From the NCBI RefSeq assembly GCF_000021945.1, contig NC_011831.1, positions 3,299,353 through 3,363,352 on the forward strand: a DNA stretch of 64,000 bases, written 5' to 3'. How positions within the stretch are numbered: the stretch's first letter is position 1; each line of letters begins with the position of its first letter. The translations under genes and the position numbers were made by a program. Positions 59,199 to 64,000 of the stretch are shown here, one piece after another. Under the pieces are notes generated by a model, which was not told where the DNA came from, ran no database searches, and saw nothing but the letters and a program-made list of their open reading frames with translations. This stretch comes from Chloroflexus aggregans DSM 9485 (lineage in GTDB: Bacteria; Chloroflexota; Chloroflexia; Chloroflexales; Chloroflexaceae).

Positions 59199-60002
59199 CT
59201 ATGCCTCCCACCGCACCAGCAGCCGTTCGAGCAGACCGGCCAGTACGTAGAGGGTCAGCGTAATGAGCGCGAGTGTCGTCAGCGCTACGAAGATCAGCGG
59301 TGTATCGAAGAGACCACGAGCAATATTAATCAACGCCCCCAACCCGGTGCGTCCGGCCACAAACTCACCGACCACAGCACCGGTGGTAGCCAGTGCCAAG
59401 CCGGTGCGCACGCCGCCGAACAGCACTGGTAGTGCTAGTGGTACTTCAACGTAGCGCAGCAGTTGCCGGCGGTTTGCTCCGCTAATATGTGCCATCTCGA
59501 TTAGCTCACGCGGAATACTGCGAATAGCGACAATGGTGTTGATCAAGATCGGTAAGAAAGTAATTAAAGCAGCGACCAGTATCTTCGAGGTCAGGCCAGC
59601 ACCAAACCAGAGAATGATCAGTGGTGCGACGGCAACGACCGGAATCGCTTGACTGGCCGCCAACACCGGGGCCAACGCCTGTTCGAGCCAGCGGATGTGA
59701 GCCAGAATATACCCTAGCACAAGCGCGACCAGTAACGCCAACGCGAACCCGCCCAGGGCTGCGCTCAGAGTGGCTGCCGTGTGCTGCCAGAGCAACCCAC
59801 TGCTGAGCGCCTGCCCAAAACGGGTCGCAACCAATGCCGGCGAGGGTAAGATAAAAGCTGGATAGCCACTGATTGTCACACCGGCTTGCCAGAGGGTTAA
59901 CAAGGCCAGTAGCGTAACCGGCAAGCCGAGAGCCGACCATTCTAACCGCCGCAATGGTTTAGCCCGCGACGTGATGGTCGTCATTGGCAGTGTTTGCTGC
60001 AT
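59199..60002 (-). CDS. ribX: Riboflavin ABC transporter permease (RibX-like)
   Basis: A 267-residue permease of the SsuC/ThiX type with six predicted helices and the EAA-like coupling loop (ELIEMAHISGANRRQLLRYVEVPLALPVLFGG), which contacts an ATPase. An N-terminal cytosolic stretch of about 25 residues precedes WSALGLPVTLLALLTLWQ. The start at ATG 60002 is set by AAAGGAG nine bases upstream; an ATG at 60011 directly abuts that site and is less likely. Expression depends on the FMN riboswitch and terminator in its leader. It is the first gene of the ribXY unit, ribY following after 80 bp. Confidence 0.9.
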   Translation of the reverse strand: MQQTLPMTTITSRAKPLRRLEWSALGLPVTLLALLTLWQAGVTISGYPAFILPSPALVATRFGQALSSGLLWQHTAATLSAALGGFALALLVALVLGYILAHIRWLEQALAPVLAASQAIPVVAVAPLIILWFGAGLTSKILVAALITFLPILINTIVAIRSIPRELIEMAHISGANRRQLLRYVEVPLALPVLFGGVRTGLALATTGAVVGEFVAGRTGLGALINIARGLFDTPLIFVALTTLALITLTLYVLAGLLERLLVRWEA

Positions 60003-60031
60003 CGTCACCATCTCCTTTCTGGCGGGGAATC

Positions 60032-60063
60032 AAAAAACCCCGCTGAGCGAACGCTCTTCGGGG
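60032..60063 (-). terminator. Riboswitch-controlled intrinsic terminator
   Basis: On the minus strand CCCCGAAGAGCG, TT, CGCTCAGCGGGG forms a stem with a small internal bulge, followed by TTTTTT. It lies between the FMN aptamer and the ribX ribosome binding site. Its 5' arm CCCCGAAGA is exactly complementary to TCTTCGGGG in the aptamer's first strand, giving an antiterminator. Confidence 0.9.
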
Positions 60064-60159
60064 TACAGATACGGGAAAAGCGCGGGAGATGAACCCGCCT
60101 GTAACGGCAACGAAGCAAAGGCGCGCACTTCGCACGTCGCCTGCGATTGCCCATATCTG

Positions 60160-60278
60160 GATCTTCTTTACATCCGGACTATAACCGTCGGCCCCGGAGT
60201 TTCACCGGATCCTGCGTGCCTCTCAACACGCTCGTGGGCTATACCACCGATCGGGAATTTCACCCTGCCCCGAAGATC
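60160..60278 (-). ncRNA. FMN riboswitch (RFN element)
   Basis: The minus strand carries the RFN core almost to consensus: GGGGCAGGGTGAAATTCCCG, ATCGGTGGTATAGCCCACGAGC, GATCCGGTGAAACTCCGG and GGCCGACGGTTATAGTCCGGATG. Closing helix P1 is GATCTTC (60278-60272) with GAAGATC (60166-60160). FMN binding should stabilise P1 and allow the downstream terminator to form, shutting off ribXY when flavin is plentiful. Confidence 0.97.
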
Positions 60279-60292
60279 GTTTGTCATCGGTG

Positions 60293-60322
60293 ATGATAGC
60301 ATCAATCGCGCGTTAGTGTCAA
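60293..60322 (-). promoter_or_regulatory. ribXY promoter
   Basis: Minus-strand perfect TTGACA (60322-60317), 18-bp spacer, TATCAT (60298-60293) with TGC before the -10. The transcript would start a few bases before the riboswitch P1 helix. Confidence 0.8.
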
Positions 60323-60388
60323 GGTAAGAAATCTGAACCATGGCCAGCGTCATTCTGCGCGGGCAACCGGGGTGAGGGTGCAACACCA

Positions 60389-60440
60389 AGGCGCCGTAGA
60401 GTCGGACGACTGTCCGGCTCCGCAAAGGGCGCAAAGGGAT
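60389..60440. repeat. CGCAAAGG/GTCGGACGACTGTCCGG composite repeat
   Basis: ACCAAGGCGC, GTAGA, the palindrome GTCGGAC, GACT, GTCCGGC (one mismatch) and CGCAAAGGGCGCAAAGGG follow each other, the same order as at 48.05 kb. The pieces therefore travel as one composite element. Confidence 0.75.
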
Positions 60441-60588
60441 TTTGGGGGCTCTCACCCAGCCTCGCACCCGCTGGGGGATGCAGAACCCTTAGCCCCTCTT
60501 CGGTTGGGGATATGCGGTCTCTCCCCTCAGCCCTTCTCCGGTTAGAGGGCGTGGGCCGCCGGTGCGCAGTTTCCCGCGCTTTCAGTAT

Positions 60589-60634
60589 GTCATCGCGAGC
60601 CGCCGGAGGCGGCGAAGCAATCCCCCGCGATAGC
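60589..60634. repeat. TGTCATCGCGAGC-type dispersed repeat
   Basis: TGTCATCGCGAGCCGCCGGAGG followed by CGGCGAAGCAATCCCCC, containing the near-palindrome CGAGCCGCC/GGCGGCGAAG. It is a relative of the TGTCATTTCGAGCGGAGCGAG element found at 63.3 kb and is common in intergenic DNA of many bacteria. Confidence 0.7.
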
Positions 60635-60799
60635 GGGAGCAGCCCCTAGCCTTGGGTATGAATCATAGCAAAGACGTGCAGCACTACCCTACCGGCGAGT
60701 GTAACCTCAGGTGACTGTCCGCCGGGTTTGATTGCTACTAAAACGGCATGTATAATTGAGCTTACGAGGTTTACCAACCCATCCCCCCAAGGAGAGCGC

Positions 60800-61702
60800 A
60801 TGCGCAAGCGGTTCTTCACTCACTGGATCAGCCTGTTTGTACTGGGCTGCCTCACTATCGCGCCGGTTCTGGCGTTCGACCCTACCACCCAAACTCCAAG
60901 TCTGCTCCTCGATGAAGCATACACCGTCTATTACGGTAACGTAGCTCGACTGAGCCAAGCCGGTCAGCCACCGTTGCGTTGGAATCGTCAATTGACCCAT
61001 GCTGCCCGTTGGTTTGCGTGGGATTCGGTTGAGAACCGGCCAACCCCTTATTGCGGTCATCAGGATACCAATAATGAGTGGCCTGATGCACGAGCATTGC
61101 ATTTTGGATATCGTGGCTCAAGTGGAGCCGAAAATGCGTATTGTGGCTATATGCAGCCGCAAGCCGCGATTAATGGCTGGCTTAACAGCCCTGGTCATCG
61201 GGCTAATCTACTCAGTCCCGACCATCGCGAGATTGGTTTGGGCTATTACCGCCGCGCCAGGGACGGGCGCGGCTACATTGCCCAAATGTTTGGCAGCGAT
61301 GCTGCTTACGCACCGGCTATTATCGAGTACGAAGCAGTCGCAACTCTCAATCCTGATGTGTCGCTCTACATATATCAAGTGACGGAAACCGGCGGTTTTA
61401 TCGGTCGTCGTCCCGCCACTGCAATGATGATCGCCGATAACCCCTGCTTTGTGAACGCCAACTGGCAACCGTTCACCAACGAAACTCGTTTCCGCTTGGC
61501 CGATGGCGAGGGCTGGCGTACTGTCTACGTAAAAACTCGTGATGCCTACGGCGCGACTGCTGTTGTGAGCGATACGATCTATCTTGGTGCGAATGTGCCG
61601 GTGACCGAACTTGCAGCGACGATGAGTGATCGTCAAGAGACGGTCACTCTGACCGGTCTCTACCATCCTACGTTGCCGTATATGCAGTTTAGCCTCGGTT
61701 GA
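60800..61702 (+). CDS. Secreted CAP-domain (SCP/PR1-like) protein, ends at an in-frame TGA
   Basis: 300 residues up to the stop. A signal peptide (MRKRFFTHWISLFVLGCLTIAPVLA) is followed by a CAP domain: LDEAYTVYYGNVARLSQAGQPPLRWNRQLTHAARWFAWDS, HFGYRGSSGAENAYCGYMQPQAAINGWLNSPGHRANLLSPDHREIGLGYYRR. It contains the conserved His and Glu of the family cavity (GAEN, PGHRANLL). Two Ig-like segments follow (VTETGGFIGRRPATAMMIADNPCFVNANWQPF, YVKTRDAYGATAVVSD). AAGGAG lies 5 bp before ATG 60800; the longer frame start at 60728 has no such site. The TGA at 61700-61702 interrupts a protein that clearly continues in the same frame, so this half is either a truncated product or part of a pseudogene. Confidence 0.85.
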   Translation: MRKRFFTHWISLFVLGCLTIAPVLAFDPTTQTPSLLLDEAYTVYYGNVARLSQAGQPPLRWNRQLTHAARWFAWDSVENRPTPYCGHQDTNNEWPDARALHFGYRGSSGAENAYCGYMQPQAAINGWLNSPGHRANLLSPDHREIGLGYYRRARDGRGYIAQMFGSDAAYAPAIIEYEAVATLNPDVSLYIYQVTETGGFIGRRPATAMMIADNPCFVNANWQPFTNETRFRLADGEGWRTVYVKTRDAYGATAVVSDTIYLGANVPVTELAATMSDRQETVTLTGLYHPTLPYMQFSLG

Positions 61703-62545
61703 TTGGTAGACGATAAATATTCAACCTTTAGCTTGTTATGGGGTGCAGGAGAACGAGTCGCCGATCCCTCAGCATGGGGTGGCAGTGCGTTTCGTTTGCG
61801 ATGGGCAGATGGGGAATCTTCGGCTTGGGTGTACGATTACAATCCGGTCGCGTTGAAAGACCTGCCGTTAGTGGCGTATGTGCGTCTGAAAGTTGCCGAT
61901 AACAGCTCACCGGATGTAGTTGCCCGCTTTAGCATTGACGGCGGCGGTGAGGTATATGGACCCGTAGTTCTACGTGGAGTTGATTTTGCGGCTGCAAACC
62001 AGTATCAGGAGTTTGCGCTGCCCTTCACTTATAAAGGTAATAGTCCATTCTTGATTTTTCAGTTTTGGCGTACCGGCACTACTGAGGTGTTTATCGATGC
62101 CGTGACCATCTTTACCGCACCGCAACCGATCGCGGATACGGTGACGCTCACCATTCCCGGTGGGAACTATCGGGGGCAAGGGGTGTGGGTGCGTTATACT
62201 GATGGCACCACCTTTACGCCATTTCGGGAAGTGATGACCGTACCGGTACAGCCTGCCAGTATCGTTGCATTGGCACAAGTGGCTGCTGGGCCACCGATGC
62301 CGTTGATAGTCACTTCGCCTTGTGTTCGTGCTAATTGGCAGGTCGTACAGACTGAACCATGGCTGAATGGTGTTGCCGAAGATGGTATAATGAGATTGGG
62401 TATCAATCATAATGGCCTTACCGCCGGCACCTACAACGGTGCAATCACGTTTGCCGCCCCAAATGAGATGCAGGTGACAATCCCGGTACAACTCCGCGTA
62501 GTGGAGCAGTTATTTGTCACGTATACGCCGTTGGTATTGCGGTGA
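61703..62545 (+). pseudogene. C-terminal half of the CAP-domain protein, beyond the in-frame TGA
   Basis: Same frame as the preceding gene with no gap: after SLG-TGA it runs LVDDKYSTFSLLWGAGERVADPSAWGGSAFRLRW, a galactose-binding-like beta domain (FALPFTYKGNSPFLIFQFWRTGTTEVFIDAVTIF). A BACON-like segment (TAGTYNGAITFAAPNEMQVTIPVQLRV) follows, then the tail LFVTYTPLVLR. There is no ribosome binding site or good start codon at the junction (a TTG directly follows the stop). A single change from TGG or CGA would restore a 581-residue secreted protein. The tail resembles that of the pullulanase-amylase (WIYIPVIIR). Confidence 0.7.
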
Positions 62546-62689
62546 AGGGTTCTTGCTATCGCTCGCAAAGCGCGAAAGTTCACGAATGGTTAAAAGCGCC
62601 ACGGGGGATCAGGTCACGGAGCAGCGATCGGTTGTCTCTGGCGGGGCGCGGCGGGGCGCGGCGGGCCGAATAGAAGGTTAGACAAAGCT

Positions 62690-63271
62690 ATGTACCGTCT
62701 CATCTTGCTTCTACTCGTGCTGCTCGGCGCCTGTGCCGTTACCGGCCCATCATCAACAACAACTCCAACCAAAATTGATCGACCTACAGTTCTGAGTGAC
62801 TTTACCTTACCGGCTAGCACCGGTGGCGAGCTGAGCCTAAGCGATCTGCGTGGGCAGCCGGTGCTCCTCTACTTTGGCTACACCCGCTGTCCCGACTACT
62901 GCCCGATCACACTGGGCGAATTCCGCCGTGTCCGTGACGAACTCGGCCCTAATGGTATGCGTGTGCATTTCGTTTTAATCAGCGTCGATCCCGCAAACGA
63001 TACGCCTGACGTACTGGCTGCCTACCTGCGCGGTTTCGGCGAAGGCTTCATCGGCCTGCAAGGCGACGATGCTACCCTGCGCCGAATTAGTAAGGAATAC
63101 GGACTGACATATCGTCATGGTGGTGGTCATCACGGCAATAGTGGCGTTGACCATAGCACAGCGAGTTATCTGATCGATCAGAAAGGGCGGTTGCGGGTCG
63201 TTTATCAATATGGGACCGCAGCCAGCGTGTATGTCAACGACATCCGCGCCCTTTTGAGCGAACAGCCATGA
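62690..63271 (+). CDS. SCO1/SenC family copper-binding thioredoxin-fold protein
   Basis: 193 residues. The signal peptide MYRLILLLLVLLGAC has a lipobox-type Cys, suggesting a lipoprotein on the outer face of the membrane. The thioredoxin-like fold shows FTLPASTGGELSLSDLRGQPVLLYFGYTRCPDYCP with the copper-binding CxxxC, and the third ligand His in GVDHSTASYLID. A local His-rich loop (YRHGGGHHGNSGVDH) may bind extra metal. SCO proteins deliver copper to, or reduce, the CuA site of cytochrome c oxidase. The stop overlaps the start of the next gene (ATGA), so the two are translationally coupled. Confidence 0.93.
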   Translation: MYRLILLLLVLLGACAVTGPSSTTTPTKIDRPTVLSDFTLPASTGGELSLSDLRGQPVLLYFGYTRCPDYCPITLGEFRRVRDELGPNGMRVHFVLISVDPANDTPDVLAAYLRGFGEGFIGLQGDDATLRRISKEYGLTYRHGGGHHGNSGVDHSTASYLIDQKGRLRVVYQYGTAASVYVNDIRALLSEQP

Positions 63272-64000
63272 ACACGCGCCTCTCTCGTCGATCATTGCTC
63301 GCCTTAGGTTTAGCCGCGCTGAATAGCAGCGTGATCCGCGCCCACGAGCCGGCTACAACTTGTCATTTCGAGCGGAGCGAGAAATCTACCAATCCAGGTA
63401 GCAGCGTGATCCGCACCCAAGAGCCGGCTGCAACTTGTCATTTCGAGCGGAGCGAGAAATCTACCAATCCAGGTAGCAGCGTGATCCGCACCCAAGAGCC
63501 GGCTGCAACTTGTCATTTCGAGCGGAGCGAGAAATCTACCAATCCAGGTAGCAGCGTGATCCGCACCCAAGAGCCGGCTGCAACTACCATCTACCTCCCT
63601 TTCATCACTCGTTCACCGTTGCCGGGCACGCTGCTTGGCCCGCCGACCGGCACTGCCGAAGCGGCGATTGCATGGCTGGCGCCGCGCAGCACCGCTTATA
63701 CCCCCTACGATGTCGGTGTGATCATCAATGGCTACGCCGAGATCGGCGCCGCCGCCGAACTTGATTGGTTCCTTGCCATTGCTCAGTGCGCCCACGAGAC
63801 CGGCAACCTGACCTCATGGTGGTGCCAGCGTCCGCGTCGGAATCCGGCCGGGATTGGGGTGACCGGTGCTATCGTTGAAGCACCACCTGACCAACCTCCC
63901 GGTCCCGATTGGGCATGGGACGAAAGTATTCAGCGATGGCGGGCCGGGTTAAGTTTTGCATCGTGGCTCGATGAGTCCATCCCGGCTCACCTTGGTCGGT
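63268..64000 (+). CDS. Tat-type secreted protein with repeat-derived linker and probable peptidoglycan-hydrolase domain (partial)
   Basis: An ORF of at least 244 codons, open to the window end. The ATG overlaps the SCO1 stop. The N-terminus MNTRLSRRSLLALGLAAL contains a twin-arginine motif (SRRSLLA). Next comes a linker of three complete and one partial 25-residue repeat, (S)SVIRTQEPAATCHFERSEKSTNPG, then TTIYLPFITRSPLPGTLLGPPTG. The mature part AWLAPRSTAYTPYDVGVIINGYAEIGAAAELDWFLAIAQCAHETGNLTSWWCQRPRRNPAGIGVTG resembles the catalytic core of lysozyme-like glucosaminidases (HET plus NPAGIG). Coupling to a SCO1 gene is unusual for such an enzyme. C-terminus and full function cannot be seen. 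Confidence 0.75.
   Translation, partial: MNTRLSRRSLLALGLAALNSSVIRAHEPATTCHFERSEKSTNPGSSVIRTQEPAATCHFERSEKSTNPGSSVIRTQEPAATCHFERSEKSTNPGSSVIRTQEPAATTIYLPFITRSPLPGTLLGPPTGTAEAAIAWLAPRSTAYTPYDVGVIINGYAEIGAAAELDWFLAIAQCAHETGNLTSWWCQRPRRNPAGIGVTGAIVEAPPDQPPGPDWAWDESIQRWRAGLSFASWLDESIPAHLGR
63325..63585 (+). repeat. In-frame tandem 75-bp repeats carrying the TGTCATTTCGAGCG element
   Basis: Units start at 63325, 63400 and 63475, with a partial fourth at 63550. Each contains TGTCATTTCGAGCGGAGCG and AGAAATCTACC, a well-known dispersed intergenic repeat. Here it sits inside a coding frame; 75 bp equals 25 codons, so copy number does not change the frame. The first copy has a few differences (CGCGCCCACGAG for CGCACCCAAGAG). 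Confidence 0.93.

Larger units (their letters stand above)
60323..60799. other. Repeat-rich intergenic region upstream of the CAP-domain gene
   Basis: 477 bp between the divergent ribXY promoter and the CAP-domain gene. Apart from the repeats listed separately it contains further GC-rich partial palindromes (for example CTCTCCCCTCAGCCCTTCTCCGG near 60520), and no ORF of coding quality. Confidence 0.6.

Noticed and set aside
63325-63585. 75-bp repeats as CRISPR or as an assembly duplication
   Set aside because: No spacers; the copies stay in frame with signal peptide and mature domain and the first copy has diverged, so a real coding expansion is more likely. An assembly error cannot be fully excluded.

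Overview
The window looks like chromosome of a filamentous anoxygenic phototroph of the Chloroflexota, most likely Chloroflexus. This is inferred from four things: rpoB/rpoC with a large coiled-coil insertion in the N-terminal part of RpoC, a double-length phosphofructokinase, secreted glycosidases with long PTNTPT stalks, and an FMN-riboswitch-controlled riboflavin ABC importer of the RibXY type. No rRNA, tRNA, CRISPR array, insertion sequence or phage gene was recognised. Most promoters I could read share an extended -10 box, TG[G/C]TATNNT.

Layout. 1-4.0 kb: 5' end of hrcA with a perfect CIRCE operator, an M20 peptidase and a heavy-metal P-type ATPase. 4.2-8.3 kb: a tightly coupled three-gene operon, DUF4338 (DruA-like) - NurA-like nuclease - HerA-like translocase, which is the best candidate here for a little-described system, perhaps genome defence. 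8.5-13.9 kb: tandem-domain phosphofructokinase, ssb, a stand-alone Lrp/AsnC ligand-binding domain and a large polytopic membrane protein. 14-22.5 kb: rpoC and rpoB. 22.8-25.8 kb: histidine kinase, OmpR-type regulator and a small membrane protein with GRGERGP repeats. 25.9-35.6 kb: a three-domain fusion (kinase, M23, class III aminotransferase) and a 2156-residue secreted pullulanase-amylase. 36-40.4 kb: a FemAB-like gene broken by one stop codon, a primary-type sigma factor and typA. 40.6-45.6 kb: lutA, lutB, GNAT, lutC and a 2-hydroxyacid dehydrogenase, interrupted by repeat arrays. 45.8-50.7 kb: recD2, a broken nucleotidyltransferase and a GT-C-like membrane protein. 50.7-52.2 kb: gene remnants, an orphan antitoxin-like ORF and a small protein. 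52.2-58 kb: a MacB/LolC-type exporter (permease, ATPase, periplasmic adaptor) with its TetR regulator and a palindromic operator in the promoter. 58-60.3 kb: ribY and ribX behind a complete FMN riboswitch with terminator. 60.8-64 kb: a CAP-domain secreted protein split by a TGA, a SCO1-like copper protein and the start of a Tat-type secreted protein whose linker is built from in-frame copies of a dispersed repeat.

Two themes recur. Intergenic spaces are heavily colonised by short dispersed repeats (CGCAAAGG-type arrays, GCCGGAC-GACT-GTCCGGC and GTAGAGACG-type palindromes, and the TGTCATTTCGAGCG family), and one has entered a coding region in frame. Three genes are each interrupted by a single in-frame stop codon with the reading frame intact on both sides.
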